From Nostoc sp. TH1S01 (GTDB lineage Bacteria > Cyanobacteriota > Cyanobacteriia > Cyanobacteriales > Nostocaceae), in contig JAGKSW010000040.1 of the NCBI GenBank assembly GCA_018993265.1, positions 1 to 64,000 of the forward strand: a DNA stretch of 64,000 bases, written 5' to 3'. Positions 36,400 to 45,815 of the stretch are shown one piece after another. The first letter of the stretch is position 1; each line of letters opens with the position of its first letter. The notes beneath the pieces are model-generated. The model did not search any database. It was not told where the DNA came from and saw only the letters and a program-made list of their open reading frames with translations. The translations under genes were made by a program, and so were the position numbers.

Positions 36400-36537
36400 G
36401 CATCCCGCCTTGAACTAAAGTTCCAGGCTCATAGCCAAAGTCCACAAAGGGTGGACTGAAATGAACTTTTGGTTGAGTCCTCCCCAGAGGACTTGCGCTA
36501 TGAGACTCGGAATTGATTCCGAGGCGGGATAGATGCA
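36400..36537 (-). ncRNA. Highly structured RNA, candidate stand-alone omega-RNA/HEARO-like scaffold
   Basis: Five perfect helices and a pseudoknot fit in 138 bases. The closing stem is 36402-36409/36523-36530 (8 bp, ATCCCGCC). A hairpin is 36506-36512/36517-36523 (CTCGGAA, loop TTGA; its last base competes with the closing stem). A long-range stem is 36428-36435/36497-36504 (CTCATAGC). Inside it are two hairpins, 36439-36445/36451-36457 (AGTCCAC) and 36476-36482/36487-36493 (AGTCCTC). A 7-bp pseudoknot joins 36417-36423 (AAAGTTC) outside the long stem to 36463-36469 (GAACTTT) inside it. The - strand reading recalls, from memory, guide-RNA scaffolds of IscB/TnpB systems. No nuclease gene is adjacent. 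Strand is inferred. Confidence 0.6.
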
Positions 36538-36636
36538 CTCAACCCGGAATTTTCTTGAAAATCCCTAAGCCCTGAACTATTTTCATCAACTTTGATTTTC
36601 AACACCTACCCATCCTTACCACCTGCACAGAAAATA

Positions 36637-37419
36637 CTAAAATTCTTTGTGTTGATAAGCTAAATAAACTGCCTCTAAAAAAATATCAGGAGGAACTTCT
36701 GGCAATTTCTCTAAGTTAACAATAGCTGCGACCTGTTGAGTTAACTTAGAAGCCAGAGCGACTCTTGATTTAACTGCCATTGCGCTACGCCGCTGCAAAT
36801 ATTCCCGAATGACGGCAAAATCATCTGGTAATAATTGAGATAAATCTGCAATACTTAGCAATTCTGTATAAAGCGCCCTAGCTTGTTCTGATATTGTAAA
36901 AGTTGCTGATGGTGTGGCTATTTCAGACTCAATCACAATTGTACCAGCCGCCCAATCACCCAGCCGCTTTTCACGGCGACTAAACATAATAAAAAAAGCC
37001 CCCAGAAAGAAAAATTCGTCTAAAGGTCGCAGTAAAGCACGTAAAGTTGACTGTGCTAAACCAACAGGTCTACCATCATCTCGCACAACCCGAATTTTCG
37101 CCAAGCGTTTTCCTGGGGTTTGTCCTTGCCACAGAGTTTCAAAAAATACAAAATAACCGACGTAAATTCCGAAGAGAAGTAAAAAGGTAATGGCGATTAA
37201 CCAAAGTCCAACTTGTGAACTAATAGCATCTTGTTCCCCCAAAATATCTGCTAACTGACCAGATATTGAAATCCAGACATAGATGCATACTAATGAAATT
37301 ACAGCTAATGCCAAATAGTCAATAAGCAAAGCCCAAGCACGGTTCCCTATACCAGCGAGGGTAAATTCTAGTTCGACACTTTCGGGGGTGCGGAATTTAA
37401 CGCGGTTAAAAAAATGCAT
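36637..37419 (-). CDS. RDD family membrane protein
   Basis: A 260-residue inner-membrane protein. The N-terminal half has three to four hydrophobic helices and the family's Arg-Asp signature around NRAWALLIDYLAL. WQGQTPGKRLAKIRVVRDDG is the second conserved RDD motif and RLGDWAAGTIV the third. The C-terminal 80 residues are helical and soluble. It forms a set with the membrane protein behind it on the same strand and the divergent SpoIIM-like gene. In many cyanobacteria and actinobacteria these accompany MoxR-DUF58-DUF4129 genes, which here lie 10-15 kb away. Exact function unknown. Confidence 0.85.
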   Translation of the reverse strand: MHFFNRVKFRTPESVELEFTLAGIGNRAWALLIDYLALAVISLVCIYVWISISGQLADILGEQDAISSQVGLWLIAITFLLLFGIYVGYFVFFETLWQGQTPGKRLAKIRVVRDDGRPVGLAQSTLRALLRPLDEFFFLGAFFIMFSRREKRLGDWAAGTIVIESEIATPSATFTISEQARALYTELLSIADLSQLLPDDFAVIREYLQRRSAMAVKSRVALASKLTQQVAAIVNLEKLPEVPPDIFLEAVYLAYQHKEF

Positions 37420-37439
37420 AATAATATTTGTACTAGTTT

Positions 37440-38351
37440 TTAGATTTCGCGATCGCGTAACTGCAATCCTAACCCTTCACGGCGGCTGCGGAGGTCGTAA
37501 TAAATCACAGCTTTGACTGTTTGCCAAAACGGTAAAAGGGCTGCACCTACTAAAAATGATAGCCCTAATACTATTAAGTAAACTGTTATGATAAAGCTGA
37601 TTGCACTATTTGAACCACTAATGGCTTCTTGTATTCTTGGTAAAATCAGAGATTGCATCACGCCTCTACTAACTAACTGAGTTAATAATTGGAATGGTAT
37701 GGTAATCAAAAAAGAGACAAATAATATTAAGGCAATTCGCCAAGCATTTGTCTGACTCAAATCCCAGCTACGACTAATTGCAGCAACGGCATCGATATTT
37801 TCTTCAATTGCTATCAATATATCTGCTAAAAAAAATCGAGCTACAAACCAAGTAAGTATTGCAGTTATAGGTATCAAAAGCAGGATATTTAGCAGAGGTA
37901 TCAATAGTAAAAACACAAAAAATATTGATAGTCCCAAATAAATTAAAAACAACAAGAATACATTGATAACCAAAGTCCACATCCGTGGTTGAATTTGATT
38001 GCGGGCTTGCTTTACAGTTTCTGGTTGATTAACTAATTCTCCAAATGCCAAGCGTGAAATAGTTGCAGAGTTAACCAATGATTTACCCAAAGCATAAATA
38101 GATAAACCTAACCCAATTAAACTAACAATCAGCCAATTTAAGGGAGAATTTCTACCAGAAGCAAGGTTCACATAAAGTATTATCCCGGAGGGGACAAAAA
38201 ACAAAAACGGCAACATTGACCACAAACAGACTATCACAGCCAGTGAAAAGTAGGATTTCAGATGAGAGCGATACAGTCTTACCCCCGCACTGACAACATT
38301 GCCAACGCTCAATGGTTGCATAGGGCTGGGAGAGTCAAAGTTTCCAGACAT
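37440..38351 (-). CDS. Polytopic membrane protein (DUF975-like)
   Basis: A 303-residue integral membrane protein with about six hydrophobic segments (near residues 38-60, 68-95, 130-160, 165-185, 205-225, 250-275) and a cytoplasmic basic C-terminus (YYDLRSRREGLGLQLR). That late motif and the LSVGNVVSAGVRLYRSHLKS opening are typical of the DUF975/glycerophosphodiester-phosphodiesterase membrane-domain group. It is 20 bp upstream of the RDD gene on the same strand, so the two are probably cotranscribed. Function unknown. Confidence 0.7.
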   Translation of the reverse strand: MSGNFDSPSPMQPLSVGNVVSAGVRLYRSHLKSYFSLAVIVCLWSMLPFLFFVPSGIILYVNLASGRNSPLNWLIVSLIGLGLSIYALGKSLVNSATISRLAFGELVNQPETVKQARNQIQPRMWTLVINVFLLFLIYLGLSIFFVFLLLIPLLNILLLIPITAILTWFVARFFLADILIAIEENIDAVAAISRSWDLSQTNAWRIALILFVSFLITIPFQLLTQLVSRGVMQSLILPRIQEAISGSNSAISFIITVYLIVLGLSFLVGAALLPFWQTVKAVIYYDLRSRREGLGLQLRDREI

Positions 38352-38413
38352 GATGGTAAATTTCCTTAGAAGTACGGTTGTGAATTTGTGGCTATCTTAA
38401 GGTAGGTTATGGC

Positions 38414-38441
38414 AATTCGTAATTCGTAATTTGTAATTCGT
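38414..38441. repeat. STRR heptanucleotide array AATTCGT x4
   Basis: Four consecutive 7-bp units AATTCGT (one AATTTGT) in the divergent promoter region between the membrane-protein and SpoIIM-like genes. STRR-type arrays of this kind are common between genes of filamentous cyanobacteria. Confidence 0.85.
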
Positions 38442-38509
38442 AATTAAGAAATGTGGAGGTTATCGGGGTTTTAGGCTATATCTGTTAATTGTTAATATTC
38501 CTACAATTT

Positions 38510-39463
38510 ATGAATATTCAACGTTGGATTGCACGACGAGAACCGAATTGGCAGCGTTTGGATGCTTTATTAAAGCAAGTAGAAAAAAAAGGACTGAAAT
38601 CAGCACGCGCTGGGGAAATTAGAGAATTAGCAAGTTTATATCGTTCCGTAGCGGCTGATTTAGCACGCGCCCGTACACAACAAATTGGTCAGACTTTAAT
38701 CCAAAGTTTGCAAATTTTAACAACTCGCGGTTACACGCAGATTTACCAAGGTTCGCGGCGACAAGAATGGCGGGCTGCGTTGGAATTTTACCGTTGGGGT
38801 TTACCATCAGTTGTACAGCAGACATTTCCCTATATTGCTCTGGCTACAAGTTTGTTTTTGCTAGGGGCTGTGGTGGCTTGGTGGTATGCTTGGCAAGACC
38901 CAACATTTATGTCATTGGTAGTACCACAACAATTAATTTCGCAGGTACGGGATGAGCATAAATTATGGATGGGGTCAATTGTCGGAGTTGAACCATTAGC
39001 ATCCAGCAGCATCATGATTAATAATCTTTCGGTGTCTTTTGGTGCGGTTGCTGGCGGCATTACGGCGGGAATATATACAACTTATTTAATGGTATTTAAT
39101 GGTTTATTAATAGGTGCCGTTGGTACTTTAGTAGGTCAAAATAATTTAGCTTATCCTTTTTGGGCTTTTGTCTTTCCCCACGGTGCTTTGGAATTGCCAG
39201 CTATATTTTTTGCAGGTGGTGCAGGTTTATTATTAGCTAGAGCAATTTTATTTCCTGGTAAATATCGCCGTGGTGATGCGTTAAAGTTCTATGGTTTTCA
39301 AGCGGCACAATTAGTTTTTGGGATTGTACCAATGTTAATTATTGCAGGTACAATTGAAGGGTTTTTTTCGCCTAATCCAAATGTACCAGATCCCATCAAA
39401 TATCTTGTGGGACTAGGATTATTTGTATTTTTGGTGTTGTATTGTAACCGCAAACATCGTTAA
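38510..39463 (+). CDS. Stage II sporulation protein M (SpoIIM) family membrane protein
   Basis: A 317-residue protein with a soluble helical N-terminus (MNIQRWIARREPNWQRLDAL) and about five membrane helices from residue 95 on. The motif NNLSVSFGAVAGGITAGIYT and the FPHGALELPAIFFAGGAGLLLAR block are the family signature. The ATG at 38510 matches the family N-terminus; seven extra codons upstream are unlikely. In non-sporulating bacteria this family is encoded beside RDD, MoxR and DUF58 genes and its role is unknown. It is divergent from the DUF975-like/RDD pair. Confidence 0.85.
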   Translation: MNIQRWIARREPNWQRLDALLKQVEKKGLKSARAGEIRELASLYRSVAADLARARTQQIGQTLIQSLQILTTRGYTQIYQGSRRQEWRAALEFYRWGLPSVVQQTFPYIALATSLFLLGAVVAWWYAWQDPTFMSLVVPQQLISQVRDEHKLWMGSIVGVEPLASSSIMINNLSVSFGAVAGGITAGIYTTYLMVFNGLLIGAVGTLVGQNNLAYPFWAFVFPHGALELPAIFFAGGAGLLLARAILFPGKYRRGDALKFYGFQAAQLVFGIVPMLIIAGTIEGFFSPNPNVPDPIKYLVGLGLFVFLVLYCNRKHR

Positions 39464-39476
39464 GCACAAAATGCAA

Positions 39477-40166
39477 TTAAAATGTTTCCACCCAAGGCCG
39501 TAATTCAACTTCCCATGTCCAAGCACTGCGGGGTTGACGGAGAATATTGAGATAAGTTTGAGCGATCGCATCTGGATCTAGTAAACTATCAGGTTTATCT
39601 GGGGCTTCTTGACTTGTTGCTGAACGAATCACTCCATCAATAATAAAGTGCGCTACATGAATATTCTGCGGTGCGAGTTCCCGTGCAATGCTTTGAACTA
39701 AACCCCGCAAAGCAAATTTACCCATCGCAAAGGGCGCAGAACGCGGATAACCTTTGACACTAGCCGACGCACCTGTAAAGAAAATTGCGCCTTCGCCTAA
39801 TTTCAGCATCCGTTTCGCGGCGGCTTGGGCTACCAAAAAGCCACCATAAGCAGTAATTTCCAAGGATTTCGCAACTTCGCTGGGGTCAAGTTCAATCAGT
39901 GGCCCTGTAACTCGCAAGCTGGGATTATAAACTACAACGGTTGGCGCTCCCAGCTTTTGTTCTACATCGTTGAATAGTTGGTTGACTTCGTTTGGTTGAG
40001 AAGCATCACAGGCAAAACTGACTGCGCCAATCTCTTGAGACAATGTACTCAGCTTATCAATTCGCCGTGCCGCTAAAGCAACGCTCATTCCTTCAGAGGC
40101 GAACAAACGCGCTAGGGATGCACTCAGTCCATTACCAGCACCGACAATTAATGCAGTAGTTGCCAT
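39477..40166 (-). CDS. SDR-fold oxidoreductase lacking the catalytic Tyr
   Basis: A 229-residue short-chain dehydrogenase/reductase with the NAD(P) motif GAGNGLS near the start and AARRIDKL after strand 2, which suggests NADPH. At the active site the usual YxxxK reads FxxxK (APFAMGKFALRG): the Lys is kept but Tyr is Phe. The substitution may be typical of this subfamily; it would weaken or change ordinary dehydrogenase activity. The ATG at 40166, with GGGAG upstream, is preferred over the longer frame that begins at 40196. It converges with the SpoIIM-like gene 14 bp away. Confidence 0.8.
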   Translation of the reverse strand: MATTALIVGAGNGLSASLARLFASEGMSVALAARRIDKLSTLSQEIGAVSFACDASQPNEVNQLFNDVEQKLGAPTVVVYNPSLRVTGPLIELDPSEVAKSLEITAYGGFLVAQAAAKRMLKLGEGAIFFTGASASVKGYPRSAPFAMGKFALRGLVQSIARELAPQNIHVAHFIIDGVIRSATSQEAPDKPDSLLDPDAIAQTYLNILRQPRSAWTWEVELRPWVETF

Positions 40167-40196
40167 TGATTTGATTTCTCCCAATTCAGATTGCAA

Positions 40197-40564
40197 GTTT
40201 AATTTACTAGTTTTTATCTCGTCAATTCAGCTAATTTCGATATGATTCACCTCTAACTGACTCTCCGCGCGGCAGTCGCTACAACGGAGGGAACCCCCGC
40301 AACGCGCTGCCTTGCCTCCGCGTCTCTGCGTGAACCTGAAAATTCTTGTTGTTCAATTTCTCAAATGGGCATTAACACATACATAATAGTTTGATTCAGA
40401 ATTGTGCTGAAAATGCCCACCTTAATATTGTTCTAAATATTATGTCCTGGTAATGTGTGATGATTCGGTAAATCTGTGCAGCAACGTTAAAACCCTCCCC
40501 TCTGCACCTCTGCACCTCTGCTTCCTCTGCGGCCTCAATGATAAGTATTTGATCAAACACGATA
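40197..40564. other. Intergenic region, repeat-like
   Basis: 368 bp between two - strand genes. It contains C/T-rich CTCTGCACCTCTGC words and a GC-rich patch (near 40260-40340) of the type dispersed in Nostoc intergenic regions. No gene or clear terminator is seen. Confidence 0.4.
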
Positions 40565-41398
40565 TTACACCCCATGTTGCTTAAACCATGCTTGGAGTTT
40601 TTGCCAGCCTTCTTTCGCTTCTGGTTCGCGGTAGGATGGGCGATAATCAGCAAAAAAGGCGTGCGGTGCATCTGGGTAGACGATAATTTGAGATTTGCTG
40701 TTACTGGATTTGAGGCGATCGCGCATTTGTTCTACTGTATCTACAGGTATGCCTGTATCTTTACCACCATAGAGTCCCAAGACAGGCACTTTTAATGTGG
40801 AAGCAATATCAACGGGATGTTTGGGTGTGAGTTCTGTAGAATTACCCACCAGTCTGCCATACCATGCTACACCTGCTTTGACTTGGGGATTATGTGCAGC
40901 ATATAGCCATGTTATCCGACCACCCCAGCAAAAGCCTGTAATTCCGATTCTCTTGGCATTTCCCTTGGCAGATTTCACACCCCAGTTAACTGTTGCATCT
41001 AGGTCTGATAAGACCTGTGCATCCGGTACTTTAGCTACTACTTGACGGATTTCGTCTATATTGCTTAATTTTGACACATCACCTTGACGCACAAATAATT
41101 CTGGTGCGATCGCTAAATACCCCAACTTGGCAAAGCGACGACAAACATCTTGAATATGCTCATGGACACCAAAAATTTCTTGAATTACCAAAACCACTGG
41201 GAAATTCCTTCCAGTCGCAGATACGGCTCTATAAGCCGGAATTTCGCCATCTTTAACCGGAATTTTCACTGCACCAGCAGTTAAGCCCTTGCTATCAGTG
41301 GTAGTCACTTTAGCAAATACAGGCTGCACTGCTAAAACAAAGCCTGTCGTCAGGGTGGCTGTGGTGATAAATTGGCGACGTGATATTTCTTTCATCAT
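40565..41398 (-). CDS. Dienelactone hydrolase family protein with Tat signal
   Basis: A 277-residue alpha/beta hydrolase. The N-terminus [20 protein letters not shown], followed by VLAVQPVFA, is a twin-arginine signal, so the enzyme is exported folded to the periplasm. The nucleophile is Cys in GFCWGG, with Asp in GGKDTG and His in PHAFF, the Cys-Asp-His triad of dienelactone hydrolases. The [17 protein letters not shown] block is a family signature. The frame is open to 41476, but the Met at 41398 places the Arg pair correctly. Substrate is unknown; cyanobacteria have many such paralogues. Confidence 0.88.
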   Translation of the reverse strand: MMKEISRRQFITTATLTTGFVLAVQPVFAKVTTTDSKGLTAGAVKIPVKDGEIPAYRAVSATGRNFPVVLVIQEIFGVHEHIQDVCRRFAKLGYLAIAPELFVRQGDVSKLSNIDEIRQVVAKVPDAQVLSDLDATVNWGVKSAKGNAKRIGITGFCWGGRITWLYAAHNPQVKAGVAWYGRLVGNSTELTPKHPVDIASTLKVPVLGLYGGKDTGIPVDTVEQMRDRLKSSNSKSQIIVYPDAPHAFFADYRPSYREPEAKEGWQKLQAWFKQHGV

Positions 41399-41746
41399 CT
41401 TGATATCTGGTCTTGGTCTGATGTTTTGCGGTGTAAAATGACCTGACAGACTGGTGATAGTTAGATTTACTAACAATCATTATTACTAAGTATTACATAT
41501 ATTAGAGAAAGAAGATGAAGTAGGAGTCGGGAGTAGATAGGACTACTATATTTAGAACGGTAATAATAATACTTCTGCCTCCTGCCATAACTTGAATTTT
41601 CCAAAAGGATGTGCAATACTTTTAATAACTACGGTAATTCAGTAGATTTAACGTATTTTAGAGGATAACAAGTGAACTTCTGTTTGCTTGGGCTTCAGGC
41701 TTTCATTTAAATTTCCATAGTCTGTATTTCATCCGAGGAAAATTTC
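41399..41746. other. Divergent intergenic region
   Basis: 348 bp between the hydrolase and a divergent glutathione S-transferase gene. It should hold both promoters. I see no repeat array, RNA gene or further open frame. Confidence 0.4.
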
Positions 41747-42445
41747 ATGAGTAACTTACAACTGTACTTCGCTAAAGACTCTAGCTTCTCCCAACGAACC
41801 CGCGTAGTTCTGCTGGAAAAGAACATTGACTTTAGCCCCATTGAAATTGACCTACAGAACAAACCATCTGAGTTCACGCAGATTTCATCCTATGGGAAAC
41901 TTCCTTCAATCAAACATAGGGATGTAGAAATTGGGGATGTAGAACTTTATGAATCTGCGGTGATTAATCAATATTTAGAAGAAGTCTTTCCAGAACCAGC
42001 TTTGTTACCTCATGATCCTATAAAAAAAGCGCTCGCCCGGATTTGGATTGACTACGCCAATACCCGCTTTGTCCCCGCGTTTAACAAATTCTTGCGTGGT
42101 AAAGATGCTCAAGAACAAGAACAAGGGCGGAAGGAATTTGTCGAAGCACTTTTATATATTGAACAAGAAGGATTAAGTCAGCTATCTGGTAACGGCCCTT
42201 ATTGGTTGGGTGAACAGTTTAGTTTAGTGGATATCAGCTTTTATCCTTGGTTTGAGCGTTTACCCGTCCTCGAACACTTCCGCAAGTTTACCTTACCAAC
42301 AGAAACACCCCGCTTACAGCAATGGTGGAATGCAGTAGAAAGTCGTGAGTCTGTTCAAGCAGTAGCAAATCCTGTGAATTTCTATTTAGAAAGATTTGCC
42401 AAAGTTCTTGGTGAACCTAATGGTGTTGCAATTGCTCAAAAGTAA
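41747..42445 (+). CDS. Glutathione S-transferase family protein
   Basis: A 232-residue protein with an N-terminal thioredoxin-like domain (residues 1-80; [20 protein letters not shown], cis-Pro in [17 protein letters not shown]) and a helical C-terminal domain (about 88-225; [20 protein letters not shown]). It should conjugate or exchange glutathione on electrophiles, or act as a reductase. A second, longer GST-like gene lies 184 bp away on the other strand, convergent with it. Together with the SDR nearby this is a small stress/redox gene group. Confidence 0.88.
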   Translation: MSNLQLYFAKDSSFSQRTRVVLLEKNIDFSPIEIDLQNKPSEFTQISSYGKLPSIKHRDVEIGDVELYESAVINQYLEEVFPEPALLPHDPIKKALARIWIDYANTRFVPAFNKFLRGKDAQEQEQGRKEFVEALLYIEQEGLSQLSGNGPYWLGEQFSLVDISFYPWFERLPVLEHFRKFTLPTETPRLQQWWNAVESRESVQAVANPVNFYLERFAKVLGEPNGVAIAQK

Positions 42446-42629
42446 TACTTAGCTTTTTTCACCTACTCTCACTCTCCATATTTCTAAGTAGATGATCAAA
42501 TTGCGGTTCGGTGATTTGGGAAGTAAAAATTTCTACTTCCCATTTTTATTAAGCCTTTGGGGAAGGGTTTAAAACCAAGTGAAATCTGCACTGTTCCCTG
42601 TTTCCCGTTCCCCGTTCCCTTTGATCAGC

Positions 42630-43850
42630 CTAATACAAAGAAGCCAAAACCTGATCAACTGCGGCGCGGAATGCGGTGGCTGCACCAGCACTCATATCAC
42701 GCGGCGCACAGACGCGATTTCTGACATAGGCAAGAGCGATCGCACCAACTGCTGATACTGTTGTTTCTATACTATTTTTGCCCCCAGTCCGGCCTCCTGG
42801 TAAAGGTGCGCTATCACCATGAATCAGGTATTCTGCCAGCAGTCTTAAATGCAAATCTACTGCTTCTTTAACTGTGGTAATATCACCATCTACAGCTAAT
42901 GCTTGCACACCGGAATTTTTGATAATATCTGTGATCGCAACTTCATGATTATCGCTGAGTCTTTCCGCAGCTTCGGCACGATATTGAATAGCTTCACTTT
43001 CACCTGCATTCAAAGGTAAAGCATTCCCTATTGGTTCTATACCAAATCTTCGCCGCAGCAGTAAATTATTAGTAGTGTCGTCTGATCTCACCCGATGATA
43101 AGCAGGACGTTCATTTAACGCTGCAAACCAAGCATTAATCCGTGGAAAGCGGGGATTTCCTTTGATGTGATAGCCTCGATACACAGGTAAATTCGCCGCC
43201 AGTCTATCTAGATGGGGGCTATACATAATATCAACTAAGCTCAATGTTGATAAAAAGTAAGGGCCGGGATATTTGCCCAAGTTTTGCTCAAGCTCGTATA
43301 AACTCGTTTCAAAGTCAGCTTGTAAGTTAGCTAACTCATCCGCATCTATAGGAGTTTCTCTCAAGAATTTATAAGCAAGATTGCGGAAACCATTCGTCTC
43401 TGCATCTTCAACCCACTGTCTAGCCACAGCGTTTTCTTCTGGGTCTTCAGGAAGTAGTGACGGACTGGGAAATCTGGCTTCTAAAGCTAAGAGAATATCC
43501 TTGGATTCGTAGACTAACTCACCTTCAATTTTGGCGGCTGGGACAAGAGTTGTGGGAACTAAATCGGTATACCATTTGGGTTTATTGCTTAAATCAATAA
43601 ACTCTGTCTCGAAGGGAATTTGTTTTTCTTCTAAAGCAAACCACACTCTTTCACAGAAAGGACACCAGGAATTTGTATCGCGGTAAAGCAATACAGGTGG
43701 TGTTGTTTCCGGTGGTAGTGTATGCAGACTACTAGGAATGGGTGCAGTCGAAGGAGACTGTCCTGGTCGCCGCACCCGCCGCGCTGGGGTGTGTTTTTGG
43801 GCAATTTCAAATAACTGTTCCCAGGTAGATGCTGTAGTTGGAGTTGTCAT
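42630..43850 (-). CDS. Glutathione S-transferase-like protein with C-terminal extension
   Basis: A 406-residue protein. The glutaredoxin-like CPFC motif (Cys63, Cys66) opens a thioredoxin-fold domain at about 52-135, and a helical GST C-domain spans about 140-260. The C-terminal 140 residues (from about 265) are outside the usual GST fold and appear helical. This arrangement is common in cyanobacteria and plants for a GST-like family of uncharacterised role. The CPFC motif suggests thiol-disulfide or glutathionyl chemistry. It is followed by an SDR gene 38 bp or so downstream region on the same strand, so cotranscription is possible. Confidence 0.82.
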   Translation of the reverse strand: MTTPTTASTWEQLFEIAQKHTPARRVRRPGQSPSTAPIPSSLHTLPPETTPPVLLYRDTNSWCPFCERVWFALEEKQIPFETEFIDLSNKPKWYTDLVPTTLVPAAKIEGELVYESKDILLALEARFPSPSLLPEDPEENAVARQWVEDAETNGFRNLAYKFLRETPIDADELANLQADFETSLYELEQNLGKYPGPYFLSTLSLVDIMYSPHLDRLAANLPVYRGYHIKGNPRFPRINAWFAALNERPAYHRVRSDDTTNNLLLRRRFGIEPIGNALPLNAGESEAIQYRAEAAERLSDNHEVAITDIIKNSGVQALAVDGDITTVKEAVDLHLRLLAEYLIHGDSAPLPGGRTGGKNSIETTVSAVGAIALAYVRNRVCAPRDMSAGAATAFRAAVDQVLASLY

Positions 43851-43888
43851 ATTGATTTTTGTGATTTCAAATAATGTTGCGGAATTTG

Positions 43889-44638
43889 TTACCAGTCTTG
43901 TTCTGTGGGACGGATGAGAATTTCGTTCACATTCACCCGTGGCGGTTGAGTCACTGCATAGACAATAGCTGCGGCTATATCTTCGCTTTGTAGTGGGGTG
44001 ACTGTTTTACGTCGTTCTTCACTACGTTGTTTGGCGATGGGGTCGTCAATATAGTCGTTGATTTCTGTATCAACCAAACCCGGCTCTATGATAGTCACAC
44101 GGATATTTTGTTTGCAGACTTCTTGACGCAAAGCTTCTGAAAAACCATTGACACCCCATTTTGTGGCGTTGTAGATACCAATCCCGGCTCTAGCTGTACG
44201 ACCCGCCACTGAGGAGATGTTAACGATATGTCCAGAATTTTGCGCTTTCAAAATTGGCAAAACGGCGTGTGTGGCATAAAGCACACCCAAGACGTTGACA
44301 TCAATCATCCGTCGCCAATTGGCTGTGTTACCGCCATCAATATTACCGATAACGGCAATCCCGGCGTTATTGACTAAGATATCAACTCTTCCCCAGGCAG
44401 CGATCGCTTTATCTACTAAATTTTTGACTTGAGCTTCATTGGTAACATCTGTAACTATTGGTAATGCTTTGCCACCATTCTCAGTAATCTTTTGCGCTAC
44501 TGCATCTAATCGGTCAGAACGCCTTCCTGCAATCACTACTTGCGCTTTTTCTGCGGCTAAAGCGATCGCAGTTGCTTCACCTATTCCCGCAGAAGCTCCA
44601 GTTATAATTGCTACTTTTCCTTCTAATTTACCTACCAT
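43889..44638 (-). CDS. SDR family NAD(P)-dependent oxidoreductase
   Basis: A 249-residue classical short-chain dehydrogenase. The cofactor motif is TGASAGIG, NNAG is present, and the active site has ISS with YNATK (YxxxK). Arg residues after strand 2 (AGRRSDRL) favour NADP(H). The C-terminal half resembles YdfG/serine dehydrogenase-like members. The Met at 44638 (MVGKLEGK) is preferred; the frame is open for six more codons. It is upstream of the long GST-like gene on the same strand, about 38 bp apart, and probably in one transcript. Confidence 0.9.
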   Translation of the reverse strand: MVGKLEGKVAIITGASAGIGEATAIALAAEKAQVVIAGRRSDRLDAVAQKITENGGKALPIVTDVTNEAQVKNLVDKAIAAWGRVDILVNNAGIAVIGNIDGGNTANWRRMIDVNVLGVLYATHAVLPILKAQNSGHIVNISSVAGRTARAGIGIYNATKWGVNGFSEALRQEVCKQNIRVTIIEPGLVDTEINDYIDDPIAKQRSEERRKTVTPLQSEDIAAAIVYAVTQPPRVNVNEILIRPTEQDW

Positions 44639-44931
44639 GTATTTATCCCAATTCACAGTTCACTGCTACATTGCTCATCAATAAATTGCTGCTTTAGCTT
44701 GATTTTTAGAACAGTTTATGAGAGATTATCTAAATAATATACGGTTTGTCTATCGATTTACTAAACTTAAATCAAATAAATTTTAAAGGCAATTTTTCCC
44801 AAATGGATAAGCTGTAGTTATTTAATGTTTTATCGAAGTGGAATAAAGCTCATCTATCAAAAAGCTGAATGATAAATTGCTGAATATTTTTGTGAGAGTT
44901 TCCTAGCTTAAAGTTCTATAAGGATAAATTA

Positions 44932-45120
44932 ATGATTTCTATTACTTTAGAAAGAGAATTATTAGATGACGAATTGTGGTCTGTGAGACCAGCTTTAAAA
45001 TTACCGATAAACATTCAGCTATTAATTGAAAAAGAGCAAATTAGACAAGATATTTGGGATGTATCGAGAAAACTTCTAAATTCAAACTTGAGAGCCGCAG
45101 ATACGCGATTTATCGAATGA
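44932..45120 (+). CDS. Small hypothetical protein
   Basis: A 62-residue polar protein (MISITLERELLDDELWSVRP), mostly helical, with no known domain. A good AAGGA ribosome site precedes the ATG, which speaks for a real gene. It stands alone between divergent SDR and DUF6174-like genes. Function unknown. Confidence 0.45.
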   Translation: MISITLERELLDDELWSVRPALKLPINIQLLIEKEQIRQDIWDVSRKLLNSNLRAADTRFIE

Positions 45121-45259
45121 ATTTGGGTATGTTGTAGTTCAGGAATGATAGTAATTAAATTTATGTAACCTAGGGAACTTGACAAGTGAATGAGGAAGCC
45201 ATAAATTTTTAGGTGTTTTGTCAAGCATTGTAACCACAAATACACCTGGAGATAATTTA

Positions 45260-45778
45260 ATGCTGAGAAATTTCAAAATTCAATGGATGCAGTTGCACTG
45301 GCCGATTGTGATTAGTGCAGCATTATTAATGCCTCTTAGTTTCAATACGCCAGCGATATCTCAATCAACTGTAGAGACAGCACAAAAATCAGCAAATGAA
45401 GATTTAAGACAATTAAGACGTAACCGTAGGTTGTGGAATCAGCAAAATATCCGTAATTATCGTTATACACTCAGCAATAGTTGTTTCTGTACGCCTGAAG
45501 CCAGAGGGCCTGTAATTATTACTGTAAAAAATGGGATTACTGCATCCATCACCACAACTACAGGTGAGCCAGTTAGTAACCCAGAATTTTTTGAAAGATA
45601 CAAAACAATTCCTAAATTGTTTAATGTGATTGCCGATGCGATCGCCCGTAAAGCAGACAATATTGATGTGCAGTACAACAATCAGCTTGGTTATCCCACT
45701 CAAATTAGCATCGACTACAGCTTCCAACAAGCTGATGAGGAATTGTACTTGACAATTGAGAACTTCCAAACACTCTAA
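45260..45778 (+). CDS. Secreted DUF6174-like protein
   Basis: A 172-residue protein with an N-terminal signal sequence (hydrophobic about 14-32, cut near ISQS). The mature part has RRLWNQQNIRNYRYTLSNSC, followed by FC, and alternating strands that fit the DUF6174 family. Its two adjacent Cys (CFC) may form a disulfide or a metal site. The ATG at 45260 follows GGAGAT and gives a normal signal peptide. Exported protein of unknown role. Confidence 0.65.
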   Translation: MLRNFKIQWMQLHWPIVISAALLMPLSFNTPAISQSTVETAQKSANEDLRQLRRNRRLWNQQNIRNYRYTLSNSCFCTPEARGPVIITVKNGITASITTTTGEPVSNPEFFERYKTIPKLFNVIADAIARKADNIDVQYNNQLGYPTQISIDYSFQQADEELYLTIENFQTL

Positions 45779-45815
45779 CCAAGTAGTTTGATGAGAATAT
45801 AGAAGCGATACCAAT

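Noticed and set aside
36339-36400. IscB or TnpB nuclease next to the structured RNA
   Set aside because: Only about 60 bp separate the RNA from the ArsC-like gene and no nuclease text is found in either direction.
40396-40671. 91-codon - strand frame
   Set aside because: Mostly repeat-like intergenic DNA, overlapping the end of the dienelactone hydrolase gene.
45413-45814. 133-codon - strand frame
   Set aside because: It lies opposite the DUF6174-like gene, which has a ribosome site and signal peptide.
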